DNA of 64,000 nucleotides from Colimorpha sp045222295 (GTDB lineage Bacteria; Bacteroidota; Bacteroidia; Bacteroidales; P3): the NCBI GenBank assembly GCA_045222295.1, contig JBGUXP010000009.1:1-64000 (forward strand), given 5' to 3'. A model generated the notes under the pieces. That model did no database searches and was not told the DNA's origin. It was given only the letters and a program-made list of their open reading frames with translations. This document shows, piece by piece, positions 44,128 through 52,437 of this stretch. Positions within the stretch are counted from its first letter, which is position 1, and each line of letters opens with the position of its first letter. Made by a program: the position numbers and the translations under genes.

Positions 44128-44190
44128 TGATTTTTTTCTTATATATCTTATTCTTTAATTAAAAATATTTCTTTTTGTGTGATTAATAAG

Positions 44191-45273
44191 CTAATAATCA
44201 GTTTGTTGTGATATAATTTTTTTAATGATAATTTCAGCGGCATGGCCATTCCCGAAAGCCGTTGTTGTATGGGGTTTCGTATCCCATAGCTTGTCAACAG
44301 CGTTGAGGATGCGTTCGGGGTTGGCATCAGCCAGCAAGGCAGCGCCAGCATCGACAATCTCCACCCATTCGGTCTCGGGACGCAGGATGACACAGGGTTT
44401 GCCACAGAAATAGGCCTCTTTCTGGAGGCCACCGCTGTCGGTAAGCACCAGATGAGCCTGTTGCAATGCTCCTAGGGTTTCGAAGTAGGAAAGGGGCTTG
44501 GATAGTTTGAAGTGTAAAGTTGAAAGTTTATAGTTTAAAGATTGCAGTTTTTTATTAGTTCTAGGATGGAGAGGGAAGAGAATGGGGGTATTGTACTGCT
44601 CTGCGATGCTGTTGAGTGCTGATAGTATGTTTTTTAAGCGTTCTGGGTTGTCGGTGTTGAAGTCGCGATGGAGGGTGGCGAGGATTATTTTTTCCTTCCC
44701 CCCTCTCTGAGGGGGGAAGGGGGATGCATACCGTCTCACGTTATCGAGCATGACATCGCCGCTGAATACGATTTGCTCGTCTGTAAATCCTTCATTCTTT
44801 AGGTTTTGTACAGCGTTCTGTGTGGGAGCGAAGAGGAGTGAGGAGACATGGTCAGTGACCACGCGGTTGATCTCTTCCGGCATGCTACGGTTGAAGGAGC
44901 GAAGTCCCGCTTCCACGTGATAGACAGGGATGTGTTGTTTTGATGCTGCCAGTGCTCCTGCCAGTGTGGAATTGGTATCTCCGTAGACGAGTACTCCGTC
45001 GTAATGTTCTGATAGTATGATATCTTCTATGCCTTTTAGCATGGCTGCTGTCTGTGCCCCATGGTTGTCAGAGCCCACACCGAGATTGTATTTGGGTAGA
45101 GGTATGTCAAGTTCAGAGAAGAACTGTCCCGACATCGCATCGTCGTAATGCTGTCCAGTGTGCAGGATGTCCTCGATTATCTGTTCGGGGTATTTCTCAC
45201 TGATAACATGTGAGATAGCCGCCGCTTTAATGAACTGTGGCCTCGCCCCGACAACTGTTAGAATTCGTTTCAT
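44191..45273 (-). CDS. wecB: UDP-N-acetylglucosamine 2-epimerase with two inserted repeat segments
   Basis: Interconverts UDP-GlcNAc and UDP-ManNAc for polysaccharide synthesis. ATG 45273 gives 360 residues. MKRILTVVGARPQFIKAA, HTGQHYDD, VYGDTNSTLAGALAA, HVEAGLRSF and TDSGGLQKEAYFCGKPCV are family landmarks. Two stretches do not fit the family: residues about 183-193 (SPFPPQRGGKE), encoded by a GC-rich inverted repeat, and about 243-258 (QSLNYKLSTLHFKLSK), encoded by a 7-bp-period array. Both keep the frame, and the catalytic regions are intact, so the enzyme may well be active. It is first upstream of the wza promoter. Confidence 0.9.
   Translation of the reverse strand: MKRILTVVGARPQFIKAAAISHVISEKYPEQIIEDILHTGQHYDDAMSGQFFSELDIPLPKYNLGVGSDNHGAQTAAMLKGIEDIILSEHYDGVLVYGDTNSTLAGALAASKQHIPVYHVEAGLRSFNRSMPEEINRVVTDHVSSLLFAPTQNAVQNLKNEGFTDEQIVFSGDVMLDNVRRYASPFPPQRGGKEKIILATLHRDFNTDNPERLKNILSALNSIAEQYNTPILFPLHPRTNKKLQSLNYKLSTLHFKLSKPLSYFETLGALQQAHLVLTDSGGLQKEAYFCGKPCVILRPETEWVEIVDAGAALLADANPERILNAVDKLWDTKPHTTTAFGNGHAAEIIIKKIISQQTDY
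44504..44552. repeat. Heptanucleotide array inside wecB
   Basis: On the + strand: AGTTTGA, AGTGTAA, AGTTGAA, AGTTTAT, AGTTTAA, then decayed AGATTGC and AGTTTTT. The 7-bp unit forces a 7-residue protein period (LNYKLST, LHFKLSK). Low GC contrasts with the surrounding gene. Confidence 0.85.
44694..44720. repeat. C/G-run inverted repeat inside wecB
   Basis: A perfect 12-bp stem (CCTTCCCCCCTC with GAGGGGGGAAGG) with a 3-nt loop lies in frame in wecB and encodes the PFPPQRGGK segment. Its base composition differs sharply from the gene. Confidence 0.85.
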
Positions 45274-45318
45274 AATATTTCTAAAAAACAAACAAAACAA
45301 ACAAAAAAAATTACTGCA

Positions 45319-46170
45319 TTATTGGGTTAATTCATTTTTTTGTTTTTTAGTTTTGGTTGAAATAATAACTCTTTTGACGATGTTTTTTGTGTTCTGCAGC
45401 ACCGACTCTTTCATCCATCCGATACCAAATGGCATCCAACGCTGCGGATGGGTGTTGATTAGTAATTCTTTTTGATGTATGGGGTGCTGCATGTTGTTGA
45501 TAGCATGGATGATATTGTCTGTGGAGTGGAACACAAGACTTTCCTTCTCCCACTGCTTTTGATATTGTGGCACCTTATCCCGCACACTCACTTTATAGCC
45601 ATCCCATCGCCGTCCGGTATCTGTCAGGTATAGCGTCTTTGAGAAATCCGTGTCCAACATGGGTTCATAGTCAATCCCTAACGCATGGATGTCGTGGACA
45701 GAGTGGCAGAGTGGCAGAGTAGCAGAGTGGCAAAGTGGTTCTTCGACTTTATTACTTTGCGACTTTGTGACTTTGTGACGGTGTGACTTCCAGAGGCTTT
45801 GGCTATTCCAAGGCGACCGTGGCGAGCCATGCGCGCAAGCCGTTGTGATAGGCACCACCTTCCGGAGTTTCTCCAGGTTCCTGCAAAAGTCCTCGTATGC
45901 CGCCTCCATGTCACCTTTGCAGGTGGTCAGACATTCGTAATGGTAGCCAGCCCGATGACCCAGGGAGACAATCTGTTTGATAGTTTCTTCGTCATAACTC
46001 TCCGGCACCGTCCGGAAATAGTAGGTAGCCTGCATCCCCATAGAAGCCTCCACCTGTGCCACCCTCAACGAAAAGTCGGGTCGCAAGTCTACATCATGCC
46101 TGAGACTAAAGCATTTATGCTTCTTCAGCGCTTCAAGCAACTCTTTGTATTTTTCAATGGTGAAATCCAT
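45319..46170 (-). CDS. Polysaccharide-deacetylase-like protein with octamer-repeat insertion
   Basis: 283 residues. The N-terminus resembles the NodB-like/WbmS-type proteins of polysaccharide loci: CFSLRHDVDLRPDFSLRVA (metal-binding Asp pair), YYFRTVPESYD, GHRAGYHYE, ACAHGSPRSPWN, and LYLTDTGRRWDGY. About 30 residues (129-158) are encoded by two 8-bp-period arrays (KVTKSQSNKV and LCHSATLP repeats) and look inserted between SLWK and GIDYEP. Likely modifies a sugar or acyl group of the polymer. The start ATG is 1 bp before the previous gene's stop region. Confidence 0.75.
   Translation of the reverse strand: MDFTIEKYKELLEALKKHKCFSLRHDVDLRPDFSLRVAQVEASMGMQATYYFRTVPESYDEETIKQIVSLGHRAGYHYECLTTCKGDMEAAYEDFCRNLEKLRKVVPITTACAHGSPRSPWNSQSLWKSHRHKVTKSQSNKVEEPLCHSATLPLCHSVHDIHALGIDYEPMLDTDFSKTLYLTDTGRRWDGYKVSVRDKVPQYQKQWEKESLVFHSTDNIIHAINNMQHPIHQKELLINTHPQRWMPFGIGWMKESVLQNTKNIVKRVIISTKTKKQKNELTQ
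45702..45787. repeat. Two octanucleotide arrays inside the deacetylase-like gene
   Basis: On the + strand: AGTGGCAG x2, AGTAGCAG, AGTGGCAA, AGTGGTTC (45702-45741). Then GACTTTAT, TACTTTGC, GACTTTGT x2, GACGGTGT (45745-45784). Being 8 bp, a change of one unit would shift the reading frame. Confidence 0.9.
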
Positions 46171-47205
46171 CTATTTCAGATTCTCAATGAATTGTGTGAA
46201 GAAAGTAGCCACGTCAATCTTGTCTGCCAGCATCCGCTCTTTGCGCTGCTGAAACTCCTCCCGCAGATGGGGTGTGTTGAGCAGTTGGTCGATGGTTTTA
46301 TAAAGCTTTTCCGGCTCTGAGGTAGGAATGCCATAGGTCAGTTGGTATTTGTTCTCTAGTTCTTCCAACACACCTATACGTCCGGCGAAATCGTTGAAGC
46401 GTACGGAGGGTGTTCCAAGCATTGCAGCTTCGACCGCCATACTTTGGCTGTCCCCGATATAGAGTGTGGCATATGCCATGATGTGATGGATGTCCAAGGG
46501 GTTGATTCTAAGTCGATATTGCTCTAATGAGGGCTCCAATGGCCGTTCGGATGTGATATACACTTTGCCATGGGGAGTGAGCATGTCGATAAGTTTTTGA
46601 GCAATCTCACCATTGATGCCGTGGGCATGAGCACTCACGTCGTGATAGGCATTTAGTTGGGCGAATCTGAGCAGGAAATAAGTCTCATTATGAGGGAAGT
46701 ATCGGTCAACCACGGTGGGGGCGGGCGTGAAACGGTTAGGATGCAGGTAGGCGAGTTTGTGGAATCCTTCGTAATGGGTTGTCTTGTTTTCGAGTGGTCC
46801 GTTGTTGCACGAAACAGGGGAAAGGTAGTTGTCCGCGAAGGGCCTGACGGCTTGGATGAATTGGGGCACGATAGAGGCATCATCTTCCGCCATAACGACA
46901 GAGCTGCGTCGCAGGAGCCATGCCACTTGTGCTACTTCGGGTGTGGAACCTACTAGTACATCGACCCGATGGGTGAGGGCAAACCAGAATACACGCCAAA
47001 GTCGTAACAACAGGGTGAATGCGGATTTCTTCCCGCTGGGAAGAATATTGACATAAGGTATGCCGGCAGCATTCAGCAGATCCTCGAGGATGTCTTTCTT
47101 TCGGATAAGAATGAAGGTTTGGTGACCGTCGCGCTGCAGGTCGGCGATGGTGTTTTTGAAGAGGTGGTAGTGGGCAGGGTGTCCGAGTTGAAAGAGGACT
47201 CTCAT
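46171..47205 (-). CDS. DUF354-like glycosyltransferase (GT-B fold)
   Basis: 344 residues from ATG 47205. The earlier in-frame start at 47346 lies deep in the acetyltransferase gene and gives low-complexity Cys/His-rich sequence. MRVLFQLGHPAHYHLFKNTI, then LVGSTPEVAQVAWLLRRSSVVMAEDDA and IGDSQSMAVEAAMLGTPSVRFNDFAG match the DUF354 group related to UDP-GlcNAc epimerase and GT-B glycosyltransferases. The C-terminal GDSQSMAVEAAMLGTP would bind the nucleotide sugar. It overlaps the upstream acetyltransferase gene by 4 bp. Confidence 0.8.
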   Translation of the reverse strand: MRVLFQLGHPAHYHLFKNTIADLQRDGHQTFILIRKKDILEDLLNAAGIPYVNILPSGKKSAFTLLLRLWRVFWFALTHRVDVLVGSTPEVAQVAWLLRRSSVVMAEDDASIVPQFIQAVRPFADNYLSPVSCNNGPLENKTTHYEGFHKLAYLHPNRFTPAPTVVDRYFPHNETYFLLRFAQLNAYHDVSAHAHGINGEIAQKLIDMLTPHGKVYITSERPLEPSLEQYRLRINPLDIHHIMAYATLYIGDSQSMAVEAAMLGTPSVRFNDFAGRIGVLEELENKYQLTYGIPTSEPEKLYKTIDQLLNTPHLREEFQQRKERMLADKIDVATFFTQFIENLK

Positions 47206-47699
47206 AGCTGCTTGATTACTTTGGCGGGAACCCCAGTCACAAGGGTATGGGGAGGTACGTTGCGCGTGACCACGGCACCAGTGGCAATGACTGCCTCGTC
47301 GCCGATGGTGACACCGTAGATGATGGTCACATTGGGCATAATCCACACCCGCTGTCCGATAGTGACAGGCTTGACAGTGAGCGGATAGATTTCTTTTAGA
47401 GGTGTCTGGGTGGGGATGCAGCCATGGGCGGTGATGGTGCAGCGGTCACCAATGGCGGTGTCGTCCCCGATGGTAATCTGTTCGGGGAAGGCACGGTCAA
47501 AGAGCACGTCGTGACCTATGTAGACGCGTTTCCCGATGTTGATGCCGCTCCAGCGGTACATAGTGGAACGCCACCCTTTGAAGGGAATAAAGAACATAAG
47601 GCGAGACAGGCTGAAGCGCCACAATTGGATGAACGTGTATTTTAGACGACCTATTCGACTATCAAGTCCGTGGTATTGAAGTATTTCTTTGCTGGGCAT
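47202..47699 (-). CDS. Hexapeptide-repeat acetyltransferase
   Basis: 165 residues with a left-handed beta-helix: INIGKRVYIGHDVLFDRAF, ITIGDDTAIGDRCTITAH, VTIGQRVWIMPNVTIIYGV, TIGDEAVIATGAVVTRNVP, ending TLVTGVPAKVIKQL. This is the WcaF/maltose O-acetyltransferase-like type, which adds an acetyl (from acetyl-CoA) to a sugar. The stop codon is 1 bp from the next start. Confidence 0.88.
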   Translation of the reverse strand: MPSKEILQYHGLDSRIGRLKYTFIQLWRFSLSRLMFFIPFKGWRSTMYRWSGINIGKRVYIGHDVLFDRAFPEQITIGDDTAIGDRCTITAHGCIPTQTPLKEIYPLTVKPVTIGQRVWIMPNVTIIYGVTIGDEAVIATGAVVTRNVPPHTLVTGVPAKVIKQL

Positions 47700-47700
47700 T

Positions 47701-48993
47701 TTATTCCTCTACTATTGTGAGACGTTTGTTGTTTTTCATTAGGGGTATTTGCTCGACGAGTTCGACAGTGACGGATACACCAAGTTGTTGCTGCCAAAAG
47801 TCGATGATATATTGTTCAATGTCGGGAGTGTATTGTTCGTTGACTACCAGACGGAAGGTGATGCTTCCATCTTTACGTTTGACTACTTGATAGGCAATGA
47901 CCGATTGTTTGGTCGGGCGATTGTCTTCTTGGAAAAAACCGACAAAGTTGTGTACGGTATATCTTTGTCCATTGGAGACAATCAAGCTTTCACATTCGCG
48001 CCCCATAATCCTTTGGATTCTTCCTTCTTTTATCTCTACCAGATCTTGTGTGTCATAACGAATAAAGGGGTGTGCCAGATTCCAGAGGTCAGTGCTGACC
48101 ACCCGTCCGATGCCGTTGGTGATAGGGTGGTTATGATTGTCGAGCACCTCAATAATGCCGTAAAACTGAGTGATATTGTATCCGTCGTGTGAGGTGGTCT
48201 CATAGCAGTCGGCAGTCCCTTCGCAGCTATAGGAGTCAATCACATCGCATCCAAAAGCTTGCTCAATCTCAGTACGGTAGGCTTGCGGTAGTGTGGATCC
48301 TGTGGTCATTACGTGTAACGGCTTGTGATGGTAGCTGTCTCCATGCTTGTTGCGGTATTGTGCTAGCAGATAGAGTGGCACGGGGTAGGAGCGGATAATG
48401 GAAGGGTGTGTGATTTCGATTTTGTCAAGGATATCCTTAAGCGTATTGTCATCCATCGAAAAGAACGGAACATAGACACAGTTGTTTATTCTATCTTGCA
48501 GCTTTTTGAGTTTTCCATGACGTGCACCGTTGGCAATCTTCATATAGCGGTTGCTGAGCTGGTAACCTGCCATATACCAGGTACGCAGTTTGACGGCGGT
48601 GTTGACAGAGTAGGCTTCTTTTGATACGAAGAAGGAAAAAGGCTCTCCGGTGGAACCGCTGGAACGGGATGGAATACGCTGCTTGACTGGGAATCCCTTG
48701 GCGGTGAAGCGGTCAATACCCTCCTGGCGCATGATGCTTTTCGAGACGATGGGTAGTTGGTCTAGTGTGGTGGTGTCTGGATTCAGATGATGGTCATGGA
48801 ACCAATCACTATAAAAAGGTACCTCTGTGGAAGCATATCTCAGCAGTTGGCGTAGTCTCTGCTGTTGGAAGGCTGCCATCTGCTCGGGTGCCCAATTCTC
48901 GGCATCGCGCAGCAGACGCAGATATTTATGTACCTGTTCACCTCTCACGAGATCGCTCAGGGGCAAGATGATATGTTTATGAATGAATGCCAT
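47701..48993 (-). CDS. CapK/phenylacetate-CoA-ligase-like adenylate-forming protein
   Basis: 430 residues from ATG 48993 (MAFIHKHIILPLSDLVRGEQ); a start 17 codons earlier would run further into the upstream gene. RIPSRSSGSTGEPFSFFVSKEA is the AMP-binding P-loop. The C-terminal part (HPFIRYDTQDLVEIKEG, then KNNKRLTIVEE) is also typical. CapK-type proteins are frequent in capsule loci and may activate an acyl group; the substrate is unknown. It overlaps the upstream GT4 gene by 17 bp. Confidence 0.85.
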   Translation of the reverse strand: MAFIHKHIILPLSDLVRGEQVHKYLRLLRDAENWAPEQMAAFQQQRLRQLLRYASTEVPFYSDWFHDHHLNPDTTTLDQLPIVSKSIMRQEGIDRFTAKGFPVKQRIPSRSSGSTGEPFSFFVSKEAYSVNTAVKLRTWYMAGYQLSNRYMKIANGARHGKLKKLQDRINNCVYVPFFSMDDNTLKDILDKIEITHPSIIRSYPVPLYLLAQYRNKHGDSYHHKPLHVMTTGSTLPQAYRTEIEQAFGCDVIDSYSCEGTADCYETTSHDGYNITQFYGIIEVLDNHNHPITNGIGRVVSTDLWNLAHPFIRYDTQDLVEIKEGRIQRIMGRECESLIVSNGQRYTVHNFVGFFQEDNRPTKQSVIAYQVVKRKDGSITFRLVVNEQYTPDIEQYIIDFWQQQLGVSVTVELVEQIPLMKNNKRLTIVEE

Positions 48994-50143
48994 AGACGGT
49001 GTATAGTTGTTCTTTGATGCCCTCCCAGCGATAGCGATTGACATCTTTGTGTGCTTTCTGTATCATCGCTTTCGAGAGGGTTTGGTTTTCAATGGCCCAC
49101 AACATCAGCTCTGCCAATTTGTCGCTATCGTCGCTGTCGAAAAGCAATCCGTTGTTTCCGTTCTTAATCATATAAGGTACACCCCCCACACGGCTACTGA
49201 TGACTAACAGTCCTGCATTCATGGCTTCGAGAAAGGAAACCGGCATATTGTCAACCGTGGGGGCTGAGAGAAAAACATCAGCTTGGTCAAGATATCGGTA
49301 TATCTCACTATTGTCTACTCGTCCAGTAAAAATGACATTCTTAAGTCCCATATCATTTACCATAGCCATCAATGTTTCATGTTGCGTCCCATCTCCAACC
49401 AGCGTCAAAGTAACTTCGGATATTTGACTACGTCCACGTTCCTCCATCTCGGCATTGTTCATGCAAGCATGACACTGCGCTCGACTTATGGAACTCCCGG
49501 TTAGAGACATAAGTTCTGATAGTCCTTTTAATTCTGATTGAGATGTGTTAGATATTTTTGAATGTTTTTTTAGTTTTGATTGAGCTATTTGGATTTTTTG
49601 GAAGGCTCGCAGGATACATGGAATATTATAGAGAGCTTCGTGTGCACGGGTACAGATGAAATGAGGCCTAATTTCTGTGCGTTCACGGTATTGTTTCTCG
49701 TCGAGTTCAATGATATTCGGAATAATGGAATAGGGTAGTTGGTATTGGACAAAAACCTTTCCAAGGAAACCCGAGAGGACAATATTGGCATCGGTGCGCA
49801 GCAGATAATGTTTCACCAATCGTGTATGCTTTGCAAAGAATTTCGCCCCGCCACCACCGTGGTAGGTCAGTACCACGCGCTTGTCGAGTCTTTTGCCAAC
49901 AGATATGCCCACTACCGCAGGCAGGAAACCCCACCCAGAGCAGCAGTGGATATGGAGGACATCATAGTGCTTTGCCACGCGACGCAGCCGCAGGGGAAGC
50001 AGAAGACGTCGCAAAAAAGAATCTTTGGTGGAGAAGATATCGGCAATATGCCCCTCCTCCCGCAGCTTCCGCTGCAGGATCTCCACCTGCCCCGAGATTC
50101 CTCCAACACCAGGCTTATAATTGCATATCAACAACAAACGCAT
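48977..50143 (-). CDS. Family 4 glycosyltransferase with inserted nonamer-repeat segment
   Basis: 388 residues, GT-B fold: MRLLLICNYKPGVGGISGQVEIL, VVLTYHGGGGAKFFAK, the hinge IPNIIELDE, LTLVGDGTQHETL, VIFTGRVDNSEIYRYL, FLSAPTVDNMPVSFLEAMNAG (E-x7-E region slightly changed) and SRVGGVPYMI. Residues about 188-243 interrupt the usual join between RAFQKIQ and LTLVGDG. They contain SELKGLSELM with a 3-residue period, encoded by a 9-bp-period array identical in type to the intergenic A boxes. The ATG directly follows such a box. Likely still folded, because the insert is in a loop. Confidence 0.85.
   Translation of the reverse strand: MRLLLICNYKPGVGGISGQVEILQRKLREEGHIADIFSTKDSFLRRLLLPLRLRRVAKHYDVLHIHCCSGWGFLPAVVGISVGKRLDKRVVLTYHGGGGAKFFAKHTRLVKHYLLRTDANIVLSGFLGKVFVQYQLPYSIIPNIIELDEKQYRERTEIRPHFICTRAHEALYNIPCILRAFQKIQIAQSKLKKHSKISNTSQSELKGLSELMSLTGSSISRAQCHACMNNAEMEERGRSQISEVTLTLVGDGTQHETLMAMVNDMGLKNVIFTGRVDNSEIYRYLDQADVFLSAPTVDNMPVSFLEAMNAGLLVISSRVGGVPYMIKNGNNGLLFDSDDSDKLAELMLWAIENQTLSKAMIQKAHKDVNRYRWEGIKEQLYTVYGIHS
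49512..49585. repeat. A-type nonamer array inside the GT4 gene
   Basis: On the + strand: AGTTCTGAT, AGTCCTTTT, AATTCTGAT, then TGAGATG, and a second short block TTAGTTTTGAT-TGAG near 49570-49584. This is the same sequence type as the A boxes between genes at 50171-50205, 50740-50770 and 61280-61312. Confidence 0.85.
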
Positions 50144-50205
50144 ATCTCAACCAAAACTAATAATTATATATCTCAAACAGAACTAAAAGAACTATCAGAA
50201 CTATA
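50144..50205. repeat. A box at the GT4 start and GxxExxY 3' end
   Basis: AGAACTAAA, AGAACTATC, AGAACTATA (50179-50205) preceded by TCTCAAAC, with another TCTCAACCAAAACTAA block at 50146-50161. It supplies the stop codon and the SSDSSFSS tail of the GxxExxY gene and ends just before the GT4 start codon. Confidence 0.88.
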
Positions 50206-50586
50206 CTTGAGGTTTGTGATTTTATGGATACCTTTTCCAATGCTGAAATCATCTGAGTTAAAATTAATCAAGTATCCAAATGGTTTGTTTGCGAGGGTTA
50301 AATATGTCTGCAGTTGCTTATAGTGGACCTTCTCTAACTGTGATACAGATTTAAGTTCAAGAATAACAGTGTTCTCTACAAGAATGTCAATTCTAAAGCC
50401 GATGCCCAAGTTGTTTCCATTATATATAACATCAATTGGCGCTTCTTCCTTAAACTCTAAACAGGCATCGTCAAGCTCTATCAAAAGAGCCTTCTGATAA
50501 ACAGACTCAAGTAATCCTGGACCAAGTTTTTGATGGACTCGCATTGCACACCCAACAATCTCATAGGCTAATTCTTCATCGGTCAT
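50173..50586 (-). CDS. GxxExxY protein, copy 1
   Basis: 137 residues of the GxxExxY family (motif GLLESVY in GPGLLESVYQKALLIEL). The core GIGFRIDILVENTVILELKSVSQL has the Asp and the ExK spacing of a PD-(D/E)xK nuclease-like fold, and HYKQLQTYLTL is conserved. The biological function is not established. It is 126/137 identical to copy 2 at 60532-60945. The last residues (SSDSSFSSV) are encoded by the repeat box, so the C-terminus is not native to the family. Confidence 0.88.
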   Translation of the reverse strand: MTDEELAYEIVGCAMRVHQKLGPGLLESVYQKALLIELDDACLEFKEEAPIDVIYNGNNLGIGFRIDILVENTVILELKSVSQLEKVHYKQLQTYLTLANKPFGYLINFNSDDFSIGKGIHKITNLKYSSDSSFSSV

Positions 50587-50589
50587 ATT

Positions 50590-50790
50590 AATGTAGGTAA
50601 AAATAATATCAATCAGAAAGAAAAGAACAAAAAGAACTTTTCTGATAGTTTAACTGTTTGGCTTAAAAAAGGATGGATTCTGATAGTTCTTTTGGTGATG
50701 ATTGAGAAAGAAACATATTCGTTAGAGATAGAAAAAGGTTCTAATAGTTCTTTTTGTTCTGATTGAGATTTAAAAGCTATCTGATTGAGA
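50590..50790. repeat. Spacer with A-type repeats between GxxExxY copy 1 and the membrane protein
   Basis: Contains blocks in both orientations: CAATCAGAAAGAAAAGAAC at about 50608-50626, TTCTGATAGTTCTTTTGG near 50680-50697, and TAATAGTTCTTTTTGTTCTG near 50742-50761, ending TGATTGAGA twice. No gene is seen. Confidence 0.75.
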
Positions 50791-50792
50791 CA

Positions 50793-52196
50793 TCAGAAGA
50801 GGCCGCGGGAGCCCAGTTTGAAGAACGCCCAGGCGAAGGCCATCACCGGCACCACCCAATACCATATCTTGATGAACTTATAATTCTTTTCATCCAGCAG
50901 CGTCACCCCGTAGGCCGCCATGATGAGCAATATCGGTAGACCGGGCAACAGGAACCTCTCCGAGTTGGAGAAACCACTGATGGATACGACGCCGAGGTAG
51001 GCGAAGACGAAGGAACCGATGAGCGACAGGTTGCGCCAGTTCTTTGTGATGAACAAGGCACTGAAAATGGCAATAAGCACAAATCCACCAAGGAAGTTGC
51101 GTACATAGTTGCCGCCATGGAGCATCTGCTGGGTGTACTGTTGGTCAACATCTACCATTGTGGGGAAGGGGAGCACAAACATCATGGGTGCCATCACTGT
51201 GCCGGTGGCATATTTCGCCCATTGGTTGCCTCGTGCGGTTTGCATCTCCCTTTTGTTCATTACATTGGTTTCACGGTCTTCCAGATTTCCGTCGATTTCA
51301 TTCATGATGGTACCGCCTGTCAAGGTAAGCGCCACCAAGACACCCCAACCGATAAGCATGAATCTTTTCTTGTTTCCGATGACGGAGGTGTTGGTAAAAA
51401 CGAGTGCCGTGACAAAGGCGAAGATGGCGGCGGCACCCAACACCGTTCGGAAAGTGAAAAGCGTCAATGCCAGAAGGAGGGGTAGGACAATGGTCAGCAC
51501 ATTATAATTCTTGCTCCGCAATAGGTAGTCTGCACGCTCCAGGTAGGCAACCATTAGGAAAAGCATTGTACTCTCTTTTAGATGCATTCCGCAGTAAAAG
51601 ATAAGGTTGGGCATAAAGCAGGCGAAGATGGCTGCCAGCCGCCCCCCCTCCTCTCCGATATTACGTTTGGCCAGCAGATAAATCAGAATTACTGTTGTTG
51701 CGCTGAGGGTGGCATTGACCAGTCGGGGAAATAGAACATTCTCTCCGAACACTTTTGATAGAAGGGAAAGATAGAATACATACCCCGAGTCGGAGACTGT
51801 GGCGCTGTCAACAAATAGATAGTTCCAGATGTCGGCAAGAGAGGTGTTGATATTGCCCACGGACTCTTCATAATACCAAAGGGCATCGCCCGCTGAGAAC
51901 TCGAACGGGATGCCTGTCTTGAGGGTGTAATAGATGAAGGAAAAGAATACCCAGACGCCCCGTAGCCCTAGCGCGATAAAAAAGAGGTATAGTAGCAGTT
52001 TTCGTTGAGGGATCTCCAACCATTTACGGCTACAATAGGTGCTCAGTAGGAAGAATCCCACCACCCATACGATGCCCATGACGAAATACTCGACAGACAT
52101 GGCATAATTTATGAAGAGAATAGATACCGCTGCCAATACTCCAAGGTAGAGTACAATGCCCTTGGTGGCTATTTGTTTAGGAAAATATGGAATCAT
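50793..52196 (-). CDS. Polytopic membrane protein, GT-C glycosyltransferase or polymerase type
   Basis: 467 residues with about 11-12 hydrophobic segments (for example GIVLYLGVLAAVSILFINYA, FVMGIVWVVGFFLLSTYC, ILLIMAAYGVTLLD). A large loop after the third or fourth segment with FSAGDALWYYEESVGN and DSGYVFYLSLLSKVFGENV resembles the first periplasmic loop of PMT/ArnT-like GT-C enzymes using polyprenyl-phosphate sugars. It is the only clear polytopic candidate for a polymerase in this part of the locus; no Wzx flippase is seen. The stop codon lies inside a repeat box. Confidence 0.75.
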   Translation of the reverse strand: MIPYFPKQIATKGIVLYLGVLAAVSILFINYAMSVEYFVMGIVWVVGFFLLSTYCSRKWLEIPQRKLLLYLFFIALGLRGVWVFFSFIYYTLKTGIPFEFSAGDALWYYEESVGNINTSLADIWNYLFVDSATVSDSGYVFYLSLLSKVFGENVLFPRLVNATLSATTVILIYLLAKRNIGEEGGRLAAIFACFMPNLIFYCGMHLKESTMLFLMVAYLERADYLLRSKNYNVLTIVLPLLLALTLFTFRTVLGAAAIFAFVTALVFTNTSVIGNKKRFMLIGWGVLVALTLTGGTIMNEIDGNLEDRETNVMNKREMQTARGNQWAKYATGTVMAPMMFVLPFPTMVDVDQQYTQQMLHGGNYVRNFLGGFVLIAIFSALFITKNWRNLSLIGSFVFAYLGVVSISGFSNSERFLLPGLPILLIMAAYGVTLLDEKNYKFIKIWYWVVPVMAFAWAFFKLGSRGLF

Positions 52197-52203
52197 ATCA
52201 ATA

Positions 52204-52437
52204 AGTCTACGAGTCTACAAGACAACAAGTCTACAAGTTTTTTCTTAAAGACATCCAGACATCGAGACATCAAGACATCAAGTTGTTCTTTTATATTCTT
52301 TTAAAATCTGAAGGGGTTTAATAAAGTCTTCAAGACAACATGTCTACGAGACAACAAGTTCTTTTAGTTTTGATTGAGAAATAATTTTGATAGTTTTTTT
52401 AGTTTTGTTTGAGATTTTCGAAGTGTCTTTTGAGTTT
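52204..52437. repeat. B-A composite repeat spacer
   Basis: Octamers AGTCTACG, AGTCTACA, AGACAACA, AGTCTACA (52204-52235); AGACATCC, AGACATCG, AGACATCA x2 (52249-52280); a 42-bp stretch 52273-52314 identical to 61207-61248; octamers AGTCTTCA, AGACAACA, TGTCTACG, AGACAACA (52325-52356); then A-type TTTTAGTTTTGATTGAGA. It overlaps the 3' end of the GT32 gene. Confidence 0.9.

Noticed and set aside
46171..47346. Longer form of the DUF354-like protein starting at 47346
   Set aside because: The extra 47 residues overlap the acetyltransferase gene and are Cys/His-rich nonsense; ATG 47205 gives a standard start and a 4-bp overlap.
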